From Alloyangia pacifica (GTDB lineage Bacteria; Pseudomonadota; Alphaproteobacteria; Rhodobacterales; Rhodobacteraceae), in assembly GCF_900116195.1 (NCBI RefSeq), contig NZ_FOZW01000005.1, positions 248,001-312,000 of the forward strand: a DNA stretch of 64,000 nt. The letters run 5' to 3'. A model generated the notes under the pieces. It did no database searches. It was not told the DNA's origin and saw only the letters and a list, made by a program, of their open reading frames with translations. Below are positions 42,238 to 50,448 of this stretch, piece after piece (the stretch's first letter is position 1; each line of letters starts with the position of its first letter). The translations under genes were made by a program, and so were the position numbers.

Positions 42238-44763
42238 TCACGCGCCCTTGGAAACCTCCGGCATGTCGCCGAGGATTTCCGAGACGTCCAGTCCGCGGCG
42301 TTCGGCGCTTCGGCGCACCGCCTCGCGCAATTTCTCGGAGCGTTTGAGAAGCCGCTTGAAGCGGCTCTCGTCGAGACGCAGCAGCGTCGAGGGGGCAATG
42401 GCGCGGACCTCGGAGCGGCGGCGTCGCCGGGGTGTGAGCAAGGCGAGCTGGCCGCACATTTCGCCGCGCCCGAGGCGGAAGGTTTGGCCCCCCGCCTGTT
42501 GTTCGAGCGCGCCGGAGGCGATGAACCAGACCTCGCGGGCGGTGCTGTCGCGCCGGATGATCACGTCGCCGGGGGCGGCATAGCGCGTGCGCAGGGAGCG
42601 GGCGAGGGGGCGGATTTCCTTTTCCTCGAGGTCGGCGAAGAGTGGGAACTGCCGCACCAGCTCGGCGCGCTGCACCGACAGGTCGAGCGGCGGCCGTTCC
42701 TCGGACTTGGCCCTGCGGCGGGCGAGGTCCTGCTTCAGCGCCGTGTAGAGCTCGGCGCCGATCAGGCCATCGTCGTGCATCGTGTCGTATTCGCCTTCCT
42801 CGAGGCGCAGCGCGGTCCGCCGGATGAAGCGGCGCTCGAGTTCCTCGGCGTAGCCTGGGTACTGCAGGCGCAGGCCCTCGAGCGCGGTCTCGGCAGCCTC
42901 GCGGCGGCGGGTCAGCAGCTCGCGCAGCAGGTCGGCGACGCGGCGTCCGTGGATGCGGCGGATCCGGCCGTCGATGAAGCCTTCGAGATCGCGCAGGATC
43001 TGGCGCTGGGACAGCAGGCGGTCGAAGCGGTCGGCGGTCATCCGGGCCAGCGGTCCGGAGATATGCAGCCGGTTGTGGGCGAAGAGCGCGGCGCGGAAGG
43101 TCGGGCCGTAGGCGAGGCTTGCCTTGGCGGCGCGCTGATAGCCGGTCCGGCCTTCGCTGCGCGCGCCTTCGATCAGCCGGTCGCAGTCCGAGAGCGCGCG
43201 TTGCGCCAGGCGCAGCGACAGGATGCGTTCCCGGATACGGGCGGTGGTCGCGTCGCGCTCGGCCCCGGCGAGGGCAATGAGACCGAGGGTGATGCGGTCG
43301 CGGTCGAGGATCTCGTCGCCTTCCTCGGCGGTCTTCACCGCCTGATCGAGCCGCTTGCCGAAGCGCTTGGCCTCGGAGCGGACGATGTCGCGGTCGAGGC
43401 CGTAGGTGTCCGTTGTGGTCGAGACCTGCTCGCGCACGGTCTGCAACGCCACGGCGACCACCTGGTTGGAGAGCGCCTGGTCGAGCGGGGCGAGCTTGTC
43501 GAGGCCGAGCTTGCGGATCACCCAGGTGAGCGTGGTGCCCTGCACGAGGAGGGTCCAGAGGGTGAAGCCGGTGGCGAGGATACCGACGAGGCGTTTGACC
43601 TCGATGGGGACGCGGAAACTCTCGGTGACCGCCAGCGCCAGCGCGAGGGTCAGCGCGCCGCGCAGACCGCCCCAGAGGATGGCGATGCGGTACGGGCGTT
43701 CGATGCGCGGCGAGAGGCGCAGGAGGCGCAGGATCGGCAGCAGCCCCGAGAGGATCGCGCCGCGCGCGGCCATGGCCGCGAAGACCACCACGAGGACAAG
43801 CGCGAAGTCCGTGTAGTGCACGTCTTCGAGCAGGCGCGGGATCAGCAGGGCGGCGAGGATAAAGATCAGCGCCCCGGCCCAATGGGAGAGGATGTCCCAG
43901 ACGTCCTTGAGGTTGGCCCAGGCGGTGGGGGGGATTTTGCCGGGGCCGACGAGGTTGAGCGTCAGGCCGGAAACCACCACGGCAATCACCCCCGAGGCAC
44001 CGAAGATCTGCTCGGAGCCGATATAGGCGAGGTAGGGCAGGGCGATGGAGACCGAGAGCTGCGCCTTCTCGTAGCGTTCGAGCAGCGCCATGGCACCGAT
44101 GGCTCCCTGGGCCACCATCCAGCCGGCCAGCGCGCCGCCGCCGAGCAGCATCGGGAACTGGGTGAGCGCGCCGAGCGGGGTCGGGTCCGGAACGCCCTCC
44201 ATCACGAAGCCCATGAACAGGCCGAAGAGCGCGATGGCCGCGGCGTCGTTGAGCAGGCTTTCGCCCTCGATGATGCGGACCAGCCGGCGCGGGGCGGCGA
44301 TCGAGCGGAAGATGCCGACCACCGCCGAGGGGTCGGTCGTGGAGACGATCGCGCCGACCAGGAAGCAGGCCATGATCGGCAGCGAACTGGTCCAGGACAG
44401 CGCCAGCCCGACAAAGAGCGTGGCGGCGACCACCGCGACGATGGCGAGGACCAGAATCGGCACCCAGTCGTCGAGCATCCGCCGCAGGTTCATGCCCAGC
44501 GTCGCCTGGAACAGCAACGTCGGCAGGAACACGTAGAGGAAGACGTTCGACCGGATCGGGAAGTTGATGATCGCGGCCGCGATGGGATTCAGCGCATCGG
44601 TGAGATCGGTGCGCAAAAAGAAGATCGCGGCGCTGCCTATCAGGGTGCCCAGGATCGCGAGGATCGCGCTGTAGGGCAGACGGAGCCGGGCCGCCAGCGG
44701 CTCGGCCGCGGCGATGACGAGAAAGAGCGACGCGATGACCGCGGTGACAATGACGACATCCAT
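42238..44763 (-). CDS. Na+/H+ antiporter (CPA1/NhaP type) with cyclic-nucleotide-binding-like domain
   Basis: An 841-aa membrane protein. The N-terminal half (residues about 1-420) has around twelve membrane segments and CPA1 antiporter landmarks: FLPTLLFQATLGMNLR, DPSAVVGIFR, EGESLLNDAAAIALF and ILWGGLRGALTLALAL. A long hydrophilic helical region (about 430-690) leads to a C-terminal cyclic-nucleotide-binding-like domain (LFADLEEKEIRPLARSL, GDVIIRRDSTAREVWFIASGALE). ATG at 44763 (MDVVIVTAV) is used; the open frame further upstream lies antisense to the next gene and is not coding. It probably moves Na+ or K+ against H+ in pH/salt homeostasis, gated by the C-terminal domain. Confidence 0.88.
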   Translation of the reverse strand: MDVVIVTAVIASLFLVIAAAEPLAARLRLPYSAILAILGTLIGSAAIFFLRTDLTDALNPIAAAIINFPIRSNVFLYVFLPTLLFQATLGMNLRRMLDDWVPILVLAIVAVVAATLFVGLALSWTSSLPIMACFLVGAIVSTTDPSAVVGIFRSIAAPRRLVRIIEGESLLNDAAAIALFGLFMGFVMEGVPDPTPLGALTQFPMLLGGGALAGWMVAQGAIGAMALLERYEKAQLSVSIALPYLAYIGSEQIFGASGVIAVVVSGLTLNLVGPGKIPPTAWANLKDVWDILSHWAGALIFILAALLIPRLLEDVHYTDFALVLVVVFAAMAARGAILSGLLPILRLLRLSPRIERPYRIAILWGGLRGALTLALALAVTESFRVPIEVKRLVGILATGFTLWTLLVQGTTLTWVIRKLGLDKLAPLDQALSNQVVAVALQTVREQVSTTTDTYGLDRDIVRSEAKRFGKRLDQAVKTAEEGDEILDRDRITLGLIALAGAERDATTARIRERILSLRLAQRALSDCDRLIEGARSEGRTGYQRAAKASLAYGPTFRAALFAHNRLHISGPLARMTADRFDRLLSQRQILRDLEGFIDGRIRRIHGRRVADLLRELLTRRREAAETALEGLRLQYPGYAEELERRFIRRTALRLEEGEYDTMHDDGLIGAELYTALKQDLARRRAKSEERPPLDLSVQRAELVRQFPLFADLEEKEIRPLARSLRTRYAAPGDVIIRRDSTAREVWFIASGALEQQAGGQTFRLGRGEMCGQLALLTPRRRRRSEVRAIAPSTLLRLDESRFKRLLKRSEKLREAVRRSAERRGLDVSEILGDMPEVSKGA

Positions 44764-44952
44764 GGTCCCCAGATAGACCGCATTTGACGCGGGGAGAACG
44801 GCGATGCGCAAAATTTTCCGTGCTTTGCCGGCGCGGCGATCCAAAGGTGCCTGTCTGGGTTCGCAGGCTTGGTTCTTGAGGTGTGTGGGGCATCGGGGTA
44901 TCTGCGGGACCCAGGACGGGAGGACGGTTCCCACATGACAAGGAGGCACGCG

Positions 44953-46050
44953 ATGCACCTGGATCGGAGACACTTCATCAAGGCCGGCGCGGCGCTTTCC
45001 GTGAGCGCGCTTCTGCCGCGCGGCGCCTTTGCGGCCTTCGCACCCACCCCTGCCGAGTGGCGCCGCTTCGAGGTCACCACGCGGGTCGATATCCCTGCGG
45101 ACGGCAAGCCGGTGCAGGCGTGGATCCCCGTGCCCTCGGTGAACGAGGCGGCATGGATGAAAGCCGAAGCGCCGGTGTTCGGCGGCAATGCCGACAGCGC
45201 CGAGCTGAAGACCGACCCCGAGAGCGGCGCGCAGTTCGTGCACGCGGTCTGGAACGGCGGGCAGGCGAGCGCGGAACTCGAGGTCTCGGCGGTCGTCTCT
45301 ACCCGCGACCGTCTTGTGGACCTGTCCAAGCCGGGGCAGGGGGCGAGCCTGTCGGACGAGGAGCGGGCGCTCTACACCGCGCCGACGCGGTTGATCCCGA
45401 CCGACGGGATCGTCAAGGCGACCTCGGATATGATCACCGCCGAGATGACCACGGATCTCGAAAAGGCCCGGGCCATCTACGAATGGGTTGTCGAGAGCAC
45501 CGAGCGCAACCCGGAAACCCGCGGCTGCGGCATCGGCGATGTCGCCTCGATGCTGGAGATGGGCGATCTCACCGGCAAATGCGCCGACCTCAACGCGCTC
45601 TATGTCGGCCTCGCCCGCGCGGCGGGCCTGCCGGCACGCGACGTCTACGGCCTGCGCGTGGCGCCCTCGGCCTTCGGCTACAAGAGCCTCGGTGCCGGGT
45701 CGTCCAATGTCAGCAAGGCGCAGCATTGCCGTGCCGAGGTGTTCCTGCAGGACTACGGTTGGGTCGCGGTGGATCCGGCGGACGTGCGCAAGGTGATGCT
45801 CGAGGAGCCGCCGAAGAACCTCGATCTGGACGATCCGAAGGTGCGCGCGGTGCGCGCTGCGCTGTTCGGCTCCTGGGAAGGCAACTGGATCGGGTTCAAC
45901 TTCGCGCATGACGTGCCGCTGCCGGGATCCGCGCGCGAGACGGTCGGCTTCCTGATGTACCCGCAGGCCGAGATCGACGGGGTGGAGCAGGACGAGCTCG
46001 ATCCCGACAGCTTTGCCTACGCGATCACCGCGCAGGAGCTTTCGGCCTGA
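44953..46050 (+). CDS. Tat-exported transglutaminase-like protein
   Basis: A 365-aa protein with an N-terminal twin-arginine signal (RRHFIKAGAALSVSALL, residues 5-21), so it is probably exported folded to the periplasm. The papain-like transglutaminase core is visible: GKCADLNALYVGLARAAGLPAR with the Cys, and CRAEVFLQDYGWVAVDPADV with the His/Asp region. ATG at 44953 has a perfect AGGAGG 6 bases upstream. It is divergent from the antiporter. Enzyme activity may be peptidase-like rather than cross-linking; the substrate is unknown. Confidence 0.85.
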   Translation: MHLDRRHFIKAGAALSVSALLPRGAFAAFAPTPAEWRRFEVTTRVDIPADGKPVQAWIPVPSVNEAAWMKAEAPVFGGNADSAELKTDPESGAQFVHAVWNGGQASAELEVSAVVSTRDRLVDLSKPGQGASLSDEERALYTAPTRLIPTDGIVKATSDMITAEMTTDLEKARAIYEWVVESTERNPETRGCGIGDVASMLEMGDLTGKCADLNALYVGLARAAGLPARDVYGLRVAPSAFGYKSLGAGSSNVSKAQHCRAEVFLQDYGWVAVDPADVRKVMLEEPPKNLDLDDPKVRAVRAALFGSWEGNWIGFNFAHDVPLPGSARETVGFLMYPQAEIDGVEQDELDPDSFAYAITAQELSA

Positions 46051-46074
46051 GGCCGGAGCCACTGGGTGTCGAAA

Positions 46075-46101
46075 GGGCCGGCCGCTGTGCCGGCCCTTTT
46101 T
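46075..46101 (+). terminator. Terminator after the transglutaminase-like gene
   Basis: Stem GGGCCGGC (46075-46082) / GCCGGCCC (46089-46096), loop CGCTGT, followed by TTTTT. The A-run before the stem (GAAAGGG) could make it bidirectional. Confidence 0.9.
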
Positions 46102-46185
46102 CGTTGGTGCGATCGATCATCGTAGCAGGCGTGATGCCTACGGCACGCCCAAGTTCATGACGGCATCGAACACTTACGGTCGGTA

Positions 46186-46219
46186 GGGAACGCGGTGGGG
46201 GAGGGAACGCGGTGGGGGA
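46186..46219. repeat. Perfect tandem 17-bp repeat
   Basis: GGGAACGCGGTGGGGGA occurs twice head to tail (46186-46202, 46203-46219). It lies immediately 3' of the CCUCCUCCC hairpins when read on the minus strand and is C-rich in that RNA. Confidence 0.85.
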
Positions 46220-46227
46220 AGGAGGGT

Positions 46228-46298
46228 GGCGGCGACCCGAGGGAGGAGGAGATGGGTCGCCGCCGATTTCCGAGGCTCAGGGAGGAGGAGAGAGCCTC
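46228..46298 (-). ncRNA. CcsR / cuckoo-type small RNA with two CCUCCUCCC loops
   Basis: On the minus strand two adjacent hairpins are separated by 7 nt. The first (46298-46272) has a 7-bp stem GAGGCUC/GAGCCUC and a 13-nt loop. The second (46264-46228) has an 11-bp stem and a 15-nt loop. Both loops contain CCUCCUCCC. This is the architecture of the alphaproteobacterial cuckoo RNA / CcsR family, described in Rhodobacter as stress-induced RNAs processed from the mRNA of a DUF1127 gene. Here no DUF1127 gene is adjacent; the RNA lies 135 bp downstream of the RTX glycosidase gene. Two more hairpins (46308-46323, 46324-46351) lie just 5' of it. Confidence 0.72.
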
Positions 46299-46432
46299 TA
46301 GAAAATTCCTCGGCGCTGCGAGGCGCCGATGGGGAGAAGATGCCATCGGCGACGCGCCTGAACAACGCCCCTTTGCGAAGACCCGCCTTGCGCTCAGCGC
46401 ATAGAGCGGGACTGCGCCGGCTGGATCTTGGG

Positions 46433-48793
46433 TCAGAACAGGAAGAGCGCCTCGTCGTTCAGCGTGTCGACCGTCGTCGCGAGCACGGTGAAGGAGAACG
46501 CGTCGCCGTCCGTGGTGAGCGAGACCTGCACGTGCTTGCCGCTCTGCTCGAAGCGCAGGTCCGAGAAGTCTGCGCCGAACGCCGTGAGGTCGATCAGATC
46601 GCCCTGTGTCGGATCGAGGTCGCGCAGCGTGTCGCTCCCATCCCCCATGGCGAGCACGAAGACGTCCGCGCCGTCGCCCCCGACGAGCTGGTCATCCCCG
46701 CGGCCGCCGATCAACGTATCGTCGCCCGCGCTGCCATTGAGCTTGTCGTTGCCGTCACCGCCCATCAACAGGTCGTTGCCCGTGCCGCCGGTGATCATGT
46801 CGTTGCCGCTGCCGCCGTCCAGGTGATCGGCGCCGGCACCGCCAACCAGGGTGTCATTGCCGCTGTTGCCAAGCAGCGTGTCTTCGCCGCCACGGCCGCT
46901 GATCTTGGTGTTCACGGCGGCATCGGCACTCAGCAGATCGCCCTCGGCCGTGCCCGAAATCTGGGCCTCTTGGACAATTTCGGGCTGTGGTTCGGGGTCG
47001 GTCGCATCGGCCTCCAACCCGCCGTCCGGGCTCACGAGGTGGTCACCGATCACCACGCTGTCGATGTGCTCCTCGTTGCCGTCGATCAGGTCGGCGCCGA
47101 GATGCGCCTGCAGGAGCGCGTCGCTCGAGACGCTGCCATCGGACTGGAGCACGCGGATATGGCGGGTGGTCACGTCACCGCCGGCATTGGCGCCGTCGTG
47201 CACGATGAAATCGAGCTGGTCGCCTTCGGTCAGGGCCAGCGCGCGCACGACCAGCGCGAAGTGTCCGGTAACGGTCTGGATCGACAGGGTCTCGCCGTTG
47301 AGGCGCAGCTCGACGATCACGCCGTCATCGGACTCGGAGCTGACAGACCAGCTGCCGACGATATCCACGGTGCCGGTCTGTTCGGCCGTGAACCGCTCCA
47401 GCGCGGCCCGGTCGTTGTTGCCGGTGCCGCCGAAGGCGGCGGGCAGGACCGTGTCGGCGGTGATCGAGAAGGGGCGGGCGTATTCGCTGCCGAGGTAGGG
47501 GTTCCATTGCTCGCCCATGCGGGTTTGCCCCTCGAGCACCTCGGTGGCGATCACATGCTCGGTGCCGTTCTTGATCTTGAGCATGTGATAGCTCCAGGGG
47601 CCATCGGGGTCGGCATCGAGGGCCCAGTCATAGAAGCTGTCGGCGATGAGGCTGCCCGGCCCATCCTCGGTGAGCATTTCGACATTTTCGCCCTGCACGT
47701 AGATTGGGCTGTCGGTGAGCTGATCCGGGGCGGCGATCACCGCGCCCGAGGCATCGCGAAACACCAGGCCGCTTCCGGTGAAATCCACGTCCTGCAGCGA
47801 GCCCCACACCAGCCATGTGCCGCTGCCGAAGTCATAGGCTTCGATCCCGGGGCCGAGGTCGAGCGCCTGCACGGGTTGGTCATCGGAAAGGATCGACTGG
47901 ACGAAGCGGAACCCCTCGAGCATGTCGTTCGCAGTACTGATCGTATCGTAGAGTCCCATATCCGGCGTGCCGGAGCTGTCCTCGTCAAGAAGCGCGTACC
48001 AGCTGGCCTCGGAGACTCCGCCGGCGGACAGCACCGCAGCCATCTTGGCAAGGTACTCGGCGTTGGAGAGGGGGTCGGAGCTGTCAGCGGTCGCACCAAA
48101 CTCGGTCACCACCAGATCGGGGCGCTGGTCTTCGGGCAGCTGGTCGAGCACCTTGCCGAGCTGCGCAAGTGCAGTGCCGACTTCGACCGGGTCCAGGCCG
48201 TAGGGGTGCAGGTCGAGCGTGTCCATATAGGCGAAGGCCCCGGCATCGATCAGCGCCTGTACGTAGCCGGTCGCCACGGAATGCAGCGCGCCGCCGCCTA
48301 GCTCCACGTCCGGGTGGGTTTCGGCCACGAGATTCGCAACGTCGGCCAGGATGTCCGTGTATGTCGCCGCGCGCTCCGGGATCGATTTGGAGGCAGCGGG
48401 GCCATCGACGAACTGCGCGTTCAGGCCGTTGAACTCGTTGCCGATGACAATGCGGTCAATCGAGGGAAACGCGGTCAGCAGCGCGTCCACGAATGCCGCG
48501 AAGGCGGCGCGCGCCTCTGCCGAGGTTACCGTGTGCCCATCATCGTAGAGCGGGTTGCCGCCGGGCAGGATCGAGAGCGTGACGTCGAGCCCGCTGTCGG
48601 CGGCCAGCGCCATGTAGCTCGATTTGAACTCCGAGAAGTCATAGACGCCGGGCGAGGTCTCGACCGAGGCCCAGCTGATCCCGTCGCGGATGCCGGAGGC
48701 ACCGCTGTCGGCGACCATTTCGAGCAGCGTGTCTGCCTTGCGCTCGCCATACCCCGAGCCCTGCCCAAAGTGGGTTGCAACGCTAAGTTTCAT
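46433..48793 (-). CDS. Secreted clan GH-A-like glycosidase with RTX repeats
   Basis: A 786-aa protein. Residues 1-310 look like a TIM-barrel glycoside hydrolase of clan GH-A: the acid/base Glu120 in VIGNEFNGL and the likely nucleophile Glu231 in LVVTEFGAT. A middle beta-rich region follows. Residues about 625-730 hold at least six RTX nonapeptides (GGxGxDxLx type, for example GGAGADHLDGGSGNDMI). There is no N-terminal signal peptide; the C-terminal RTX tail and final hydrophobic DEALFLF fit type I secretion. It is paralogous to the GH at 59786-61498. Probably trims exopolysaccharide made by the adjacent cluster. Confidence 0.82.
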   Translation of the reverse strand: MKLSVATHFGQGSGYGERKADTLLEMVADSGASGIRDGISWASVETSPGVYDFSEFKSSYMALAADSGLDVTLSILPGGNPLYDDGHTVTSAEARAAFAAFVDALLTAFPSIDRIVIGNEFNGLNAQFVDGPAASKSIPERAATYTDILADVANLVAETHPDVELGGGALHSVATGYVQALIDAGAFAYMDTLDLHPYGLDPVEVGTALAQLGKVLDQLPEDQRPDLVVTEFGATADSSDPLSNAEYLAKMAAVLSAGGVSEASWYALLDEDSSGTPDMGLYDTISTANDMLEGFRFVQSILSDDQPVQALDLGPGIEAYDFGSGTWLVWGSLQDVDFTGSGLVFRDASGAVIAAPDQLTDSPIYVQGENVEMLTEDGPGSLIADSFYDWALDADPDGPWSYHMLKIKNGTEHVIATEVLEGQTRMGEQWNPYLGSEYARPFSITADTVLPAAFGGTGNNDRAALERFTAEQTGTVDIVGSWSVSSESDDGVIVELRLNGETLSIQTVTGHFALVVRALALTEGDQLDFIVHDGANAGGDVTTRHIRVLQSDGSVSSDALLQAHLGADLIDGNEEHIDSVVIGDHLVSPDGGLEADATDPEPQPEIVQEAQISGTAEGDLLSADAAVNTKISGRGGEDTLLGNSGNDTLVGGAGADHLDGGSGNDMITGGTGNDLLMGGDGNDKLNGSAGDDTLIGGRGDDQLVGGDGADVFVLAMGDGSDTLRDLDPTQGDLIDLTAFGADFSDLRFEQSGKHVQVSLTTDGDAFSFTVLATTVDTLNDEALFLF

Positions 48794-49110
48794 GCCTGTG
48801 TCCCTTCGATTGCCAAAGCCGCGCCGTATTCCCCGTACGGGCCGCCTGGTTTGCGCCTTTGTGGCTTTCTTGTTGCTTCTGAAGACCGCGCAAATGTGGC
48901 GCTTGTCGAACGCTTATGCGGCGATTTGGCAGTAATTTTGCTGGAATTTGAGGGAGCTGGGGCTTCGGGAGGCGCTCGGGACGGCGACCGTCGCGTCAAC
49001 AAAGCACAGTTGGGTGAAGCGGTGCTGCAGTGCAGAGATTACAGGTTGCGTCGCTCCGAACGGCCATACATCTTGGCCCGGTAGATGTTTCGATTTCTGA
49101 GAGCTGCTTG
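48794..49110. promoter_or_regulatory. Divergent GH / GT promoter region with shared EPS motif
   Basis: About 317 bp between divergent genes, AT-rich towards 48900-48950, without a gene. It carries CTGCAGTGCAG at 49025-49035, one of four related elements in the divergent gaps of the polysaccharide locus. Confidence 0.5.
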
Positions 49111-50241
49111 ATGGATGAACTAGGTATTTCGCTTCAGAAGAACCGACGGGTGGCCATAATCCACTACTGGCTGGTCGGGATGCGCGGCGGCGAGAAGGTG
49201 ATCGAGGCGCTGTGCCGGATGTTTCCTCAGGCAGACATCTTCACCCATGTGGCGGATCCCGCGTCGCTGTCGGCAGTACTGACCAAGCATCGCATAATCG
49301 AAACGCGGATCGGTCGGTTGCCGCTGGCCAAGAAGCTCTACCAGAAATACCTGCCGCTGATGCCGCGGGCGCTCGAAGAACTGGATTTGACGGGCTACGA
49401 TCTGGTTATCTCTTCGGAATCCGGGCCGGCCAAAGGCATTATCGCACCGCCCGATGCGCCGCACCTTTGCTATTGCCACTCCCCAATGCGCTATCTCTGG
49501 GACCAGTACCACGTGTACCGAGAGGGCGCGGGTTTCGCGACGCGGCTGCTGATGCCGCACATGGCCCACCGGTTGCGCGAATGGGACGTGTCCAGTGCGG
49601 CACGTGTCGATGGGTTCGCGGCAAACTCGACCTTCGTCTCGAGCCGGATAAAGAAATACTGGCGGCGCGAGTCGGACGTGGTGGCACCGCCCGTGGCGGT
49701 CGGCGATTTCGCCCCAGCACCGAAGAAGGAGATCGGCGACTTCTATCTCTGGTGTGGTGAACTGGCGCCTTACAAGCGGCCAGAGCTTGCCGTAGAGGCA
49801 TTTCGCCGGCTGGACCTGCCGTTCGTGGTGATCGGCGGGCCCGACGACACGGTCGCGAAGCTGAAGTCGAAGGCTGGGGACAAGACGACCTTCCTCGGCA
49901 AGACGTCCTTCGCTGTCCTCAAGGATCAAATGGCGCGCTGCAAGGCCTTGATCTTCCCCGGCGAGGAAGATTTCGGCATTGTCCCGGTCGAAGCAATGGC
50001 GTCTGGTCGGCCCGTGATTGCTTACGGGCGTGGCGGGATCCTCGATACCGTGGTCGATGGCGAGACGGGGCTCTTTTTCAAGGAGCAAAGTGTCGAGGCG
50101 CTGGTCGATGCAATCGAGCGATTCGAGGCCTCGGGACTGGGCGACTGCGGCCCCGAAGACTGTGTCGCTCGTGCGCAGCTGTTCTCGGAATCCGCGTTCC
50201 GGAAGGGGATTCTTGCCAGCCTCGCGCGGATCGGCGCCTGA
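49111..50241 (+). CDS. Glycosyltransferase family 4
   Basis: A GT-B fold glycosyltransferase of 376 aa. The N-terminal acceptor domain has VAIIHYWLVGMRGGEKVIEAL and YCHSPMRYLWDQYHVY. The C-terminal nucleotide-sugar domain has ELAPYKRPELAVEAFRRL and the GT4 motif FPGEEDFGIVPVEAMASGRPVIAY with two Glu. This pattern resembles mannosyltransferases of exopolysaccharide clusters. The ATG at 49111 (MDELGISLQ) is used. It is the first gene of the plus-strand set that continues with manC and the phosphomannomutase gene. Confidence 0.9.
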   Translation: MDELGISLQKNRRVAIIHYWLVGMRGGEKVIEALCRMFPQADIFTHVADPASLSAVLTKHRIIETRIGRLPLAKKLYQKYLPLMPRALEELDLTGYDLVISSESGPAKGIIAPPDAPHLCYCHSPMRYLWDQYHVYREGAGFATRLLMPHMAHRLREWDVSSAARVDGFAANSTFVSSRIKKYWRRESDVVAPPVAVGDFAPAPKKEIGDFYLWCGELAPYKRPELAVEAFRRLDLPFVVIGGPDDTVAKLKSKAGDKTTFLGKTSFAVLKDQMARCKALIFPGEEDFGIVPVEAMASGRPVIAYGRGGILDTVVDGETGLFFKEQSVEALVDAIERFEASGLGDCGPEDCVARAQLFSESAFRKGILASLARIGA

Positions 50242-50448
50242 CATGTCCGGGCGCCTGCCTGGAAAAGAGATCGCAACGGCGACACAGGGGGCAAGCGAGT
50301 GCTGGAAATCTCGGGTTTCCTGCATTGCGCACTTGAGGTCCGACCGCCTCCTCTGGTTTCCTCAACCCAACGGTCATCAGGGTGCGTAAGACTCTGACCG
50401 GACTGAATTCTAACATCACTGCTTGATGGTTCTGGAAGGAAGATTTCG

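Noticed and set aside
42067-44787. 906-codon plus-strand frame opposite the antiporter gene
   Set aside because: Charged, low-complexity, antisense to a gene with conserved membrane motifs.
44764-46062. N-terminal extension of the antiporter frame to 46062
   Set aside because: This part is antisense to the transglutaminase-like gene, which has a perfect ribosome site and a Tat signal; the antiporter begins at the ATG at 44763.
46340-46400. RpoH-type promoter for the small RNA
   Set aside because: A CCCCAT-like -10 exists, but the nearest -35-like hexamer is too far away.
46174-46404. Short open frames over the CCUCCUCCC hairpins
   Set aside because: They arise from the GC-rich stems and repeats; the paired hairpins explain the sequence better.
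46226-48301. 691-codon plus-strand frame opposite the RTX glycosidase gene
   Set aside because: Shadow of the glycosidase gene and of the small RNA; no family features.
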